NCBI GenBank assembly: GCA_036567785.1
Contig: DATCTV010000006.1
Location: forward strand, 1 to 62,711
Direction: 5' to 3'
DNA length: 62,711 nt
From: Desulfomonilia bacterium
GTDB taxonomy: Bacteria; Desulfobacterota; Desulfomonilia; UBA1062
Shown: positions 1-8,054 of the stretch, piece after piece
Layout of the letters: each line of letters begins with the position of its first letter
Position numbering within the stretch: the first letter of the stretch is position 1
Program-made: the position numbers and the translations under genes
The notes under the pieces: model-generated
Told to the model about the DNA's origin: nothing
Database searches by the model: none
Seen by the model: only the letters and a program-made list of their open reading frames with translations

Positions 1-9
1 GTTGCCCTA

Positions 10-716
10 GTCGCAATCCCTTCAATCAGGTCGTGTGGTTCGTTTTGATAACGAAAAATACATTCTCGTAGCGTGTGGGATTGTCGCAATCCCTTCAATC
101 AGGTCGTGTGGTTCGTTGGGAAAAAATGAAAAAATCAGGAGGGAAAAAATGAAAAGTCGCAATCCCTTCAATCAGGTCGTGTGGTTCGTTTTCTGCCATC
201 GTAGATGGCAGGAAATTTTTCTACGATAACGTCGCAATCCCTTCAATCAGGTCGTGTGGTTCGTTTGTCTCTCCTCCTACAACACCTCCCTCGAAATGGT
301 TTGGGTCGCAATCCCTTCAATCAGGTCGTGTGGTTCGTTGGAATAAAAAAAGAGGAAATTTTTTCTGCTATCGTAGATGGTCGCAATCCCTTCAATCAGG
401 TCGTGTGGTTCGTTGATGGATTTAAAAAAGAAAATATTTTTACCGGATAGTTGAGTCGCAATCCCTTCAATCAGGTCGTGTGGTTCGTTTACATAATTGA
501 AGAGAACAGGGTCAAATCAATCATGGCTCGTCGCAATCCCTTCAATCAGGTCGTGTGGTTCGTTATGAATATAGAAATTCCCGTGACCAATAGGTCACTC
601 GAGGGCGTCGCAATCCCTTCAATCAGGTCGTGTGGTTCGTTTAAAGAGCCAAATGCGCCGAAATACAGAGTGTTTTTTAGGGTCGCAATCCCTTCAATCA
701 GGTCGTGTGGTTCGTT
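10..716 (-). CRISPR. CRISPR array, 10 repeats and 9 complete spacers, type III-A associated
   Basis: Ten identical 35-nt repeats start at 10, 83, 156, 231, 305, 380, 455, 530, 607 and 682. On the plus strand each begins GTCGCAATCCCTTC and ends GTGTGGTTCGTT. The nine spacers are 38-42 nt. Bases 1-9 can be the end of another spacer, so the array may continue left of the window. The minus-strand repeat ends in ATTGCGAC, which resembles the 8-nt 5' tag of type III crRNAs (commonly ATTGAAAC-like). With all cas genes also on the minus strand and an AT-rich leader at 717-990, minus-strand transcription is inferred, and the newest spacers should be those nearest 716. The repeat has no strong internal hairpin. 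No degenerate terminal repeat is seen at the right end. Confidence 0.97.
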
Positions 717-990
717 AGCTTCCCGTTTTTCATATAAATATTCAACAGGTTAGACATATCTTTTTGAGAACCTGTATGAATGCTTCCAAAGAACAGAGTC
801 ATCATTTTCTTTTTGTCCACCTTATCGTTATATCTTATTGTTTTAATTAATTTATTTATTGCATGAGAACCTATGGTACTTGTTCAGATCCATCATGTTC
901 CATATAACCGCTGACAGCAGTTATCTAAAAGGCATTCGTTAAACAAAATCAATTATCATCAAGAAGGTTCTCAAAATTTTGTATATCTTA
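717..990 (-). promoter_or_regulatory. CRISPR leader (inferred)
   Basis: This AT-rich stretch without a convincing gene lies between the array and the cas2 genes. If the array is transcribed leftwards, it is the leader that carries the crRNA promoter and the signal for new spacer insertion next to the repeat at 682-716. It contains three copies of a GAGAACCT-type motif, two of which form a long inverted repeat (separate entry). I could not fix a -10/-35 pair with confidence. Confidence 0.6.
762..976. repeat. Inverted repeat TTTTGAGAACCT inside the leader
   Basis: TTTTGAGAACCT at 762-773 is exactly mirrored by AGGTTCTCAAAA at 965-976. A third, shorter copy (TGAGAACCT) lies at 864-872 in the same orientation as the first. 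The arms are too far apart for a simple hairpin, so protein binding sites, or the borders of a small element, fit better than an RNA structure. Role unknown. Confidence 0.6.
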
Positions 991-1296
991 TTAAACTATT
1001 GCATAACTTACATCCCAGTCAGGTTCTCCGAATACGCTTACGCCAAGCTTACTCCTTTTCTGCCAGTCGGTATCGCATATTATATAATAGCGCACCGAGT
1101 CTGTTTCAATGTCAATTATTTTGTTGATTTTTTCGTGAAGCACTTTAAGCATTGAAGGAGTTATAATCAGTTCGAAAACCGAATATTGAACGCGCACGCC
1201 ACAACCTTCCAACGTTTTAGCGACATTAGCAAGCCGCTTAGGATCAGTTATGTCATAGACTGCCAATATGTTTCTTTCTTCGTTACGCAGGCTCAT
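991..1296 (-). CDS. cas2: CRISPR-associated protein Cas2 (second copy)
   Basis: A 101-residue Cas2, the small ferredoxin-fold partner of Cas1 in spacer integration. The VYDITD strand with Asp15 and the later SVFE and TDSVRYYI segments match the family. I chose the ATG at 1296 because it overlaps the stop of the preceding cas2 as ATGA; a longer in-frame extension upstream would run into that gene. It differs clearly from the neighbouring cas2 and is a diverged paralogue, not a recent duplicate. Both proteins end in the same four residues, YAIV. It is the last cas gene before the leader. Confidence 0.9.
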   Translation of the reverse strand: MSLRNEERNILAVYDITDPKRLANVAKTLEGCGVRVQYSVFELIITPSMLKVLHEKINKIIDIETDSVRYYIICDTDWQKRSKLGVSVFGEPDWDVSYAIV

Positions 1297-1592
1297 ACAA
1301 TCGCATACTCCTTTATATCGACAATTTCCCCTACGCCCTGCACTACTGCTTTCTTGAGGCATTTTTCGCATAACACGTATATTCTGACCGAGTCTTTATC
1401 GCGGTCAATTACTTCAGAAATTTCCTTTTTCATTTTTTCAAGTTTCGGCGAATCCATAATACATTCAAATATCGATCGCTGACGTCTGAGACCGTAGTTG
1501 CACAAGACTTCGGAAATATCCTTCAGGCGTTTCTGAGCTGACGGGTCATCAATGCAATCAAACTTGATGTCGTATGTAACGATATAGATCAT
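1293..1592 (-). CDS. cas2: CRISPR-associated protein Cas2 (first copy)
   Basis: A 99-residue Cas2. The N-terminal IVTYDIK strand carries the conserved Asp8, followed by a RRQRSIFE segment and DSVRIYVLC, all typical of Cas2. It overlaps the cas1 stop and the start of the second cas2 by 4 nt each (ATGA), so the three genes are probably translationally coupled. It should bridge two Cas1 dimers during spacer acquisition. Having a second cas2 directly downstream is unusual; the two products could form a heterodimer or one could be specialised. Confidence 0.92.
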   Translation of the reverse strand: MIYIVTYDIKFDCIDDPSAQKRLKDISEVLCNYGLRRQRSIFECIMDSPKLEKMKKEISEVIDRDKDSVRIYVLCEKCLKKAVVQGVGEIVDIKEYAIV

Positions 1593-2752
1593 CTCATCAC
1601 CAGCGGGATATAATCCGGTGTCTCATTTCTGAGGAATGAAACAAATTGCCTTACCTGAACCGTAATAGAATCTCTGTACGTCATCTTTTCTTCAAGCAGC
1701 GGATGTGTGAATTCAGTTTCGAGCTTGCGTTCAAACTGTGCAATGACCTTTTTCAGCGCTGATGGGTTCAGATATACAGCGGTCTTTGGTGGTTTTGCCT
1801 CTTCATGACCATCATCTTCGAGTGATGATGATACTGGTTCTTCAAGTGTGCTTATTTCTTCAACTGGTGCCAATTCACTGAATACAGACATTTTGTCTTT
1901 TAAAATATCCGGGGCATCTGGCTGGGCTATCTCAATGGCCTCTTCATCCTGTGGTTCGATTTTTCTGAAATCATCCTTGCCGACAATGCCAAGATTGAAA
2001 AGCGAGAAGGTCAGCGTATCAGCTATAATTGTGCGGAACTCTTCAATGAGGTCAAGAGGAAGCGAACGAGTTCCTCTGCCTATCGAATGAAAGATGCCTG
2101 CATAAGGGTCAAGACCTTCACGCTCTACTGCACCCTCTACCCTGCTTCCGAGCACGGTGTAAATCAGTGATAGCACAGCGTTGACAGGATCGGTCGGGGG
2201 ACGGCGCACTCGTTTTTTGAAACCCTGCGATTTAGTAAATCCCAGGTTGAATACAGAAAAATAGATCTTTGAAGCCGAGCCCTCATAACCGCGAAGAGAC
2301 GCTGCTGACACAGCGCCGTCAACCTTTGAAATCAAATCTTTAAGCTGCTCTGTCTGCTGCTTTATATCCCTGTTCTGAAATCTGGCTATCCTGCCAAGCA
2401 TGACAAGCTGGTTTTTCATCTTGCCCCTGGCCACGGCCTTGCAGAATGAAAGGCATTTCTCACTGTCTGAAAGCATCTCATACTGGAGACGGCGAAGATG
2501 TATGGCGGAATCGACCGGCGGAACAAGCTTGCCGTTAAAGTGGCCGTTCTTGCTTAGAAAAACAGTGGTGATTTTATGCTTTAAAAGCGTGTTCATGGCG
2601 TGCCATGATATCTCGACCCCGCCGAATATAACGACCTGCTCGGTTCGGTAAGGAAAGATTGTGTGATACACAGCGCCATCCTTAATAACCTTGAGCGTTC
2701 CGCCATCCTTGAAAATCTTTGCTCCGGGTGTTGTGACATATACCGTTATCAT
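1589..2752 (-). CDS. cas1: CRISPR-associated endonuclease Cas1
   Basis: The metal-dependent integrase that inserts spacers with Cas2. The N-terminal beta domain is about residues 1-90. The helical domain carries the expected active-site residues: Glu157 (in GYEGSA), His222 (in GIFHSIGRG) and Glu237 (in LDLIEEFR). At 387 residues it is longer than a usual Cas1 of about 320-340. The extra length is a low-complexity acidic, Pro/Glu/Ser-rich stretch at about 268-324 that sits before the conserved C-terminal helices. It lacks the reverse-transcriptase fusion seen in some type III systems. It overlaps cas2 by 4 nt and follows the CARF gene by about 50 nt. Confidence 0.97.
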   Translation of the reverse strand: MITVYVTTPGAKIFKDGGTLKVIKDGAVYHTIFPYRTEQVVIFGGVEISWHAMNTLLKHKITTVFLSKNGHFNGKLVPPVDSAIHLRRLQYEMLSDSEKCLSFCKAVARGKMKNQLVMLGRIARFQNRDIKQQTEQLKDLISKVDGAVSAASLRGYEGSASKIYFSVFNLGFTKSQGFKKRVRRPPTDPVNAVLSLIYTVLGSRVEGAVEREGLDPYAGIFHSIGRGTRSLPLDLIEEFRTIIADTLTFSLFNLGIVGKDDFRKIEPQDEEAIEIAQPDAPDILKDKMSVFSELAPVEEISTLEEPVSSSLEDDGHEEAKPPKTAVYLNPSALKKVIAQFERKLETEFTHPLLEEKMTYRDSITVQVRQFVSFLRNETPDYIPLVMR

Positions 2753-2803
2753 TGCGACCTCCTTTTCGTATAATGCGCTATTTAATTTTTAAAAGAGCTT
2801 TAG

Positions 2804-4030
2804 CTATTTATAGTCAATCCATGGAAACTGGCATTGTCTGGCAATGTCAGGAAAATTCGGGCATGCAAACTCTGCGAGTTCAACGACATTTTCTTTCAGA
2901 CCTTTGAATATTGTTTCATTTATCGGATCAAGGCCATGCGCCATAATAGAGCTGTTTCTGTTTTTAAGATAACCTTGAAGCTGTTCATTTTCATAGAAAA
3001 TCTTTCCTGATTCATGCCCAAGTTCTGATAAAAGATCATAGGATGCAAACAACCCTATTTTGATTTTATTGTCTTTTTTGTCGCGTGTTTTTTCCAGCTT
3101 TTCCCTTCTTGATTCTGGAACTTTATCAATATTTACATCTCCTGTTTTAATTTTGTAGCAAGACGAGAGTATATGTTGAGCAATAAGCTCCACAACCCTG
3201 TAAAGCCTCGCCACGGCATCGTCATATTTCCCTTCTACAGACCGCCTGACAGCGTTATTGAAAATATCGATTATAAGCTGAGGCCTGACTGTTTCAGGTT
3301 TATTGTTTGATAGCAATTCAATCAGTTCGCAGGCTTTTTCTTCGGGTTTAAATATTTCAAAACCTGTCCAATTAATTTTGGATAATTTTTTGTATGCCTT
3401 TTTGTGATTAAAAATATCCCAATTTTCATAAAATGATGAGATATCTTTTAAAGCTTTAAGCCTGTTGTTTTCAGAAGCGCTCAAGGTATTTTTGTTTATA
3501 CCTGATATAATTTGAAGCGCTGGAGAAAACCTTAAATTGTATATCATCTGTTCAGCAAGCTTCAGATCATGCAGTGAAAAGACAGCCTGCGGTATTATCG
3601 TGCGAAACTCCTCTGTGCCATCCTTGACTACACCGCCTTCCCTTTTTCCTGTTATGTATTTTATCGACTGACACTGGTTGTATGTTGCTGAAAGGACTGC
3701 CCCGGCACTCATTGCCTTTGTGCCGCTTGTGAAATCGACCTCAATATCATCGAGAGCAAAACCTTTTAATCTAAGGTTTTCAAATACTTCATTTATAACA
3801 GAAAAAACTGACTGGAAATTTTCCATGTCGTTCAGCTCGATTATCTCGAATGCGTCTTCAGCAAGTTGGGATTCACTGGCTATTGTTGTTGCATAATCCC
3901 TGCTTGTCTGTGTTGCAATCAGCACAAGAAAATCCGGCCTGCTGTTTTTAACGGATTTGACAAGAGGTTTCACAATACATGTTGATGGATTTGTCCCTGT
4001 TCCAACGGTCATGATTAAGGCTCTTTTCAT
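2804..4030 (-). CDS. CARF-HEPN effector, TIGR02710-type (Csm6/Csx1-like)
   Basis: A 408-residue protein with an N-terminal CARF-like Rossmann domain (MTVGTGTNPS at the start, DFTSGTKAMSAG near 105-117) and a helical C-terminal region with the HEPN nuclease motif R358-x6-H365 (RNSSIMAHG). This layout matches the TIGR02710 family. By analogy, cyclic oligoadenylate made by Cas10 would bind the CARF domain and switch on RNase activity in the HEPN domain. It lies between the toxin-antitoxin pair and cas1 in the same direction as the csm genes. The nucleotide ring size it senses cannot be read from the sequence. Confidence 0.88.
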   Translation of the reverse strand: MKRALIMTVGTGTNPSTCIVKPLVKSVKNSRPDFLVLIATQTSRDYATTIASESQLAEDAFEIIELNDMENFQSVFSVINEVFENLRLKGFALDDIEVDFTSGTKAMSAGAVLSATYNQCQSIKYITGKREGGVVKDGTEEFRTIIPQAVFSLHDLKLAEQMIYNLRFSPALQIISGINKNTLSASENNRLKALKDISSFYENWDIFNHKKAYKKLSKINWTGFEIFKPEEKACELIELLSNNKPETVRPQLIIDIFNNAVRRSVEGKYDDAVARLYRVVELIAQHILSSCYKIKTGDVNIDKVPESRREKLEKTRDKKDNKIKIGLFASYDLLSELGHESGKIFYENEQLQGYLKNRNSSIMAHGLDPINETIFKGLKENVVELAEFACPNFPDIARQCQFPWIDYK

Positions 4031-4042
4031 ATAGGCTAATCC

Positions 4043-4531
4043 CTATTCATTTTCGTTCTTGCAGACTGTTTCTATAAAAGAATCAGACAACCACAGGCCG
4101 GATGATTTGATTCTGAAAAGCGCTTCTCTTACAGAAGAGATAAGTTCATTTCGTCTAGCCATAACAATGACAGCAACTGTCCCGATATACTTGCAGCCGA
4201 ATAATTCGGCGCATTGCCTGGCCTGCATATCATCAACAACGGCGTAAAATTCTTTATTCTCAAGAGCGTAAGAGATAACCGATGTTTCACCTTTGCCTAA
4301 ATCCCATCCGGCAACCCGGGCGTCCTGATAATTTCCGGACGCCAGTTCTATGTTTTGAAATGAAAACATCTTGTCTATTTGAACATCATTCAAACCTTTT
4401 ACAGTAACCTCTGCCAATACTTCGTTTGTGATAATTATATGTTTAAAGAGTTCTGACAGCAGGTGATAAAAACCGGATTTTGAGAGGCTTATAATAGGAG
4501 AGGAATTTAATACCACATTATTTATCTGCAT
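4043..4531 (-). CDS. PIN-domain toxin, DUF3368-like
   Basis: A 162-residue protein resembling the DUF3368 group of PIN-domain RNases. It has the early NSSPII segment, the central AEVTVKG with a conserved acidic residue, GKGETSVISYAL, and AVVDDMQARQCAE, which supply the acidic metal-binding residues of a PIN fold. Its start overlaps the UPF0175 gene by 14 nt, as expected for an antitoxin-toxin operon. It lies between csm5 and the CARF-HEPN gene, so it may act as an extra defence effector, or simply be a passenger module. Confidence 0.85.
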   Translation of the reverse strand: MQINNVVLNSSPIISLSKSGFYHLLSELFKHIIITNEVLAEVTVKGLNDVQIDKMFSFQNIELASGNYQDARVAGWDLGKGETSVISYALENKEFYAVVDDMQARQCAELFGCKYIGTVAVIVMARRNELISSVREALFRIKSSGLWLSDSFIETVCKNENE

Positions 4532-4769
4532 CTTTCAAAACCTCATCGGGCGAATACTGAAAAGGGGAAACTTTGAATCTGGCAAGCGAGAGAATAAAAT
4601 CAGCCCTGGTCAATCCAGCTATCTCTGCGGCCTTTTCCTGAGATATCATTCCCATCTCAAACCATTTCACAGCCGCAGCCAGCCTCATTTCTTCCCCGAA
4701 TTCAACAGGACTTTTCCTTATCGAAGAAAAAACATCTTCAGGCATGTTAAGACTCAGTGTTATCGACAT
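4518..4769 (-). CDS. UPF0175 family antitoxin
   Basis: An 83-residue protein of the UPF0175 family. The central segment EEMRLAAAVKWFEMGMISQEKAAEIAGLTRADF is quoted here in parts: EEMRLAAAVKWFE followed by a small helix-turn-helix-like AAEIAGLTRADF. UPF0175 proteins are the usual partners of DUF3368 PIN toxins and probably bind DNA to autoregulate. A GGGGGA ribosome-binding site sits just upstream of the ATG. The roughly 100-nt gap back to csm5 could hold a separate promoter. Confidence 0.87.
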   Translation of the reverse strand: MSITLSLNMPEDVFSSIRKSPVEFGEEMRLAAAVKWFEMGMISQEKAAEIAGLTRADFILSLARFKVSPFQYSPDEVLKDADK

Positions 4770-4871
4770 AAGTCCCCCTTTTTTTATTTAAGTTTTAATC
4801 TATTATGCTGCATATTTCAATTATCCGCTTAAATATTTCCTGCAACAGGTGCGCTTATCCTGTCTTTGTTT

Positions 4872-6257
4872 TCAGACCTCAAATATCTTAACGATTCTGA
4901 ACTGATTCCCCTCCTGCTCGACTTCAACTTTTGCCTGTGTCGGTTTGCGCTTATTAACGACCTTCTCAAACAGACTTTCCGGAATAAGGTCTTTACCTGT
5001 GCAGGCTGCCTTTTTGCCTTCGGATGCCGCCGTCAGCCTCTGGTCGCCGGGCGACCATGATAGAATCGCTTTCTCCCAGGTAAGAGAGGTTGTAGGAACC
5101 GGTTCATAAGCTGGTTTGATCGGGGTGGCGGTAACAGCTGTTTCTTCGTAACTGTCATTAATGGCCGAAATTTCATCCGCTAACGGCTCATTTCTTTGGA
5201 ATGTCACCCAGCCGAAGGGTGTGAGGCTTGAATTTGTCGCAGGTTTGGGATCAGTCGAGGCAAGCCAGATAGTTGTAGCTGAAGGAAGAAATAATGGCGG
5301 GGCATTCTTTGGACCCTTTATTTTTATATTTCTCAGCCCTTCGATTGTTACGGCTTCCGCACCCGAATGCCTCCCAAGGCAAATTAAAAACCCTCCTTCT
5401 GGTATTTCCTTCAACACACATTGAGATGCGCCTATTTTTGACAGGGATGAATTTTCCCTGCCAAGTTCTTTTGAATAAAAAGATGTTGCGCTGTTGAAAA
5501 GGGATTGAATCTTGACTGGATTGTTTATTCCGGAACCTTGAAGCGCATCATCGACAGTTATCGTCCCTTTGAAATACGAGCCCGGCTCTATTATTTCAAG
5601 TATCGGGCTCAAGTTTTCATTTGAAACCTTTCCTGGATTTTTCTTTCTGTTGATAGCATAGACAATTCTTGTCCTGACGATTCCAACAGGCATGAAGTCT
5701 GAAACTTTAACCATACGGAAAGGGTCGGTTGCAAAAGCGCCTCCATCAAGGAGCTGTTTTTCGAGCTGATCGGCCTTCATATTTCTATCCGGCCTTACAT
5801 TCTTTTTCTTTTGAATCTTGTTGAGCCACGCAGTTCTTAAAGCTCCTTTTATTGATGAGCCCGGGATATAAGGCTGATTTGTATTAGGGTTGAAAATCGT
5901 TCTAGCAATGGTAAAGTTGTTGAGTTCGTTCCTGATCTTAGTTTTATCGCCTAAAGGAATTTTGAGCTTGTCTTTGTAATGAGAGATGAAGCCATTACTT
6001 ACCTTCACCCTGTATCCATTCATCTTTTTTGCGCTCATGAATTTCATGATTTCCATGCGTGACTCGACCGTTCCCTTTTCGCAGATATCAGAAAACCTTT
6101 TTCTTTGAGCTTCATCCAGGGATTTGATGAAGTCCATCGGATCAAAGGAGACGAGCTCTGATCGGGATTCATCAATCACAAACCCCGTCGGCTCATAGTC
6201 TTCATCACATCCGATGTGAACAGGGCATATCGTTTTAAGATAAAGTGTTATTGTCAT
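4872..6257 (-). CDS. csm5: Type III-A RAMP protein Csm5
   Basis: A 461-residue RAMP protein that caps the 3' end of the crRNA in the Csm complex. It shows the RAMP fold opening ITLYLKTICPVHIGCDE and the glycine-rich YIPGSSIKGALRTAW signature near 130-145. It overlaps csm4 by 4 nt (ATGA). The C-terminal third carries a Pro/Thr-rich linker and a charged tail that look poorly conserved. It is the last csm gene before the embedded toxin-antitoxin pair. Confidence 0.93.
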   Translation of the reverse strand: MTITLYLKTICPVHIGCDEDYEPTGFVIDESRSELVSFDPMDFIKSLDEAQRKRFSDICEKGTVESRMEIMKFMSAKKMNGYRVKVSNGFISHYKDKLKIPLGDKTKIRNELNNFTIARTIFNPNTNQPYIPGSSIKGALRTAWLNKIQKKKNVRPDRNMKADQLEKQLLDGGAFATDPFRMVKVSDFMPVGIVRTRIVYAINRKKNPGKVSNENLSPILEIIEPGSYFKGTITVDDALQGSGINNPVKIQSLFNSATSFYSKELGRENSSLSKIGASQCVLKEIPEGGFLICLGRHSGAEAVTIEGLRNIKIKGPKNAPPLFLPSATTIWLASTDPKPATNSSLTPFGWVTFQRNEPLADEISAINDSYEETAVTATPIKPAYEPVPTTSLTWEKAILSWSPGDQRLTAASEGKKAACTGKDLIPESLFEKVVNKRKPTQAKVEVEQEGNQFRIVKIFEV

Positions 6258-7273
6258 AGCTCCACCCCCGCAGGCAGTTTAAAGGGAAGATAGATCGAAT
6301 ATCCCTGATGGATGGTCACAAAATCATTGACCTTTGAAATGCCCTTAATGCCCTTGCCGAGATATGGTTTTTCTGAAAGTCTGCTGTCTTTCGGGATGAT
6401 TACAGCACCTTCATCAGCCATGATTACCGGCGACTTGAACGGCCTGCCGGATTTCGCCATGACATCGCCATGCCTGCCGTAGCGGACAAAGGGCGTGAAC
6501 AGGCAGTCTTTGCATAATGCGGAATCGGGTATGGACGGCGACATGGTGTAAAGAGCGTCGCCTTCTCTCGGTTTCGGAACTGGCAGTTCTTCTACTTCTC
6601 CGAGTGAAAACCTTCCCATTCCAGTAGAAGCATCCCTGCCGAACCCGCTCTGACCTATTCTGGTCAGACCGTCTTGTATCCTTTTAATATCTGTTGCCTC
6701 TTCATCAATGAGAACGAATATAGCAAGCTCAACTGTCGGATAATAGACAAAGGCATCGACCGAATAAGGTGCGAAGCCTTCACCTGTCGTTCCTGTAAGA
6801 CGGTTAATGGAATTGTGCTGGCGTTCAAAATTTTCAATGAAGCCGCCTTTTGTTGATTTACATTCAGGGCATGCTTTCAACAAATCGGAACTGTTTAAGA
6901 AGGCCTGCTCGTTAATGTTTATTTTCAAATCCTCGCCAACCTTCATCCATTTCTTCTTAAGGTTATCCTTGCGTGTTTCCATGTACCGCCTTTTGTCTGA
7001 TGCAGTATCCCTGAAAAGCATTGAAGGAGGAAGGTCAGGCCTTTTGAAAGCAAACCACGACTTGTTCTTCTGACTTTCAAGAAATACTGGCCAAGCCGAT
7101 GAGAAAACAGCAAACGGCTTTTCTGTATAACAGTCTGCCCATTTTTTAAGACCGCCTTTCAGCAGTGAATCATCATAAGCCGCCTGCCAGCAGATATGGC
7201 CGAATATCGTATCGCCTTTAAGCGGCGTCCCAAAGGACGATTCTGGTTTTATTATTATTGAATAAAGTTTCAT
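6254..7273 (-). CDS. csm4: Type III-A RAMP protein Csm4
   Basis: A 339-residue Csm4, which binds the 5' tag of the crRNA and docks onto Cas10. The start FGTPLKGDTIFGHICWQA is the family hallmark (SxFGTPLKGDTLFGH-like), and a later GQSGFGRDASTGMGRF is the glycine-rich RAMP loop. CPECKST near residue 137 is a small CxxC pair that might bind metal. It overlaps csm5 by 4 nt. An 87-nt gap separates it from csm3, with GAGGT just before the ATG as ribosome-binding site. Confidence 0.94.
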   Translation of the reverse strand: MKLYSIIIKPESSFGTPLKGDTIFGHICWQAAYDDSLLKGGLKKWADCYTEKPFAVFSSAWPVFLESQKNKSWFAFKRPDLPPSMLFRDTASDKRRYMETRKDNLKKKWMKVGEDLKININEQAFLNSSDLLKACPECKSTKGGFIENFERQHNSINRLTGTTGEGFAPYSVDAFVYYPTVELAIFVLIDEEATDIKRIQDGLTRIGQSGFGRDASTGMGRFSLGEVEELPVPKPREGDALYTMSPSIPDSALCKDCLFTPFVRYGRHGDVMAKSGRPFKSPVIMADEGAVIIPKDSRLSEKPYLGKGIKGISKVNDFVTIHQGYSIYLPFKLPAGVEL

Positions 7274-7360
7274 TATTCATACCTCGCTACATGACTTCCA
7301 GCACCTCGATGGAAAAGAGGCCTCCCAAAGATGGCACCTCAAGAAATTTCTACCCATGCC

Positions 7361-8041
7361 TCAAAAGACTTTCAGATTGTCGAATTTGTCTTTCAGTCCT
7401 GCATCATCGAAGTGAAATTTCACCCTGCCGTAGCCCCGGCTGCCGCTGCCGCCGAGTGCGTCATGTTCGAGGAGCTTAAGACCTTCAAGCAGATAGTCAA
7501 GTAGGCTGTCGCCCTCGTTATCAAACACCTTAAGGTTAATGGAGAAGTCGAAAGATATTCCAGCAGGAACGCGCTCGGTCTGCCTTGGGTTGGAAGCTGT
7601 TCCGCTGATACGGTTGATAGTGTTTTCAGCTTTTACCTCAAACTTCGAGAGCTTGCTTTTTTTCCATTCATCAGTGAGCATGCAGTCCGCAAATGAGACC
7701 CTGGTAGGGCCAATGGCTGAAGAATCTTCCTTGTCATCGCCGCCGGAACCAAAAAGCTTGAGGATGTTTTCTGCTTCAGAGTTTCCATCTACTCTTTTCA
7801 GATCGCCAATTTTAACAGGGCTTCCTCCTGTATTTGCCATCAGCCCGCTTTTAAGCTCGAGCAGTGAGCGGACTTTTCCTTTAAGTGATGAACCGGGTAT
7901 ATATGGCTCGTCAGTATGCGGATGCCTTACAACCGGATTGTCGGTTCCGCCGATGTGCATTTCAGTGTCGCCAGCGCCTATATGAAGGCCGCTCAAAAGT
8001 TCGATTGTTCCTTTGATTTCTTTGATATCTATAAGTTTCAT
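7361..8041 (-). CDS. csm3: Type III-A RAMP protein Csm3 (target RNA nuclease)
   Basis: A 226-residue Csm3, the backbone subunit that cuts target RNA at 6-nt intervals. HIGAGD near 20-25 supplies the catalytic Asp (Asp25), followed by MHIGG. EPYIPGSSLKGKVRSLLE and GSGSRGYGRVKF are the RAMP signatures. I took the ATG at 8041 because AGGAGG lies just upstream and the N-terminus then matches the family. A 28-codon upstream extension is open but would overlap csm2. Confidence 0.96.
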   Translation of the reverse strand: MKLIDIKEIKGTIELLSGLHIGAGDTEMHIGGTDNPVVRHPHTDEPYIPGSSLKGKVRSLLELKSGLMANTGGSPVKIGDLKRVDGNSEAENILKLFGSGGDDKEDSSAIGPTRVSFADCMLTDEWKKSKLSKFEVKAENTINRISGTASNPRQTERVPAGISFDFSINLKVFDNEGDSLLDYLLEGLKLLEHDALGGSGSRGYGRVKFHFDDAGLKDKFDNLKVF

Positions 8042-8054
8042 TTCATTCCTCCTT

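Noticed and set aside
35-753. Three open frames running across the CRISPR repeats
   Set aside because: They repeat RNPFNQVVWFV-type units because the repeat is translated; no ribosome-binding site and clearly array DNA.
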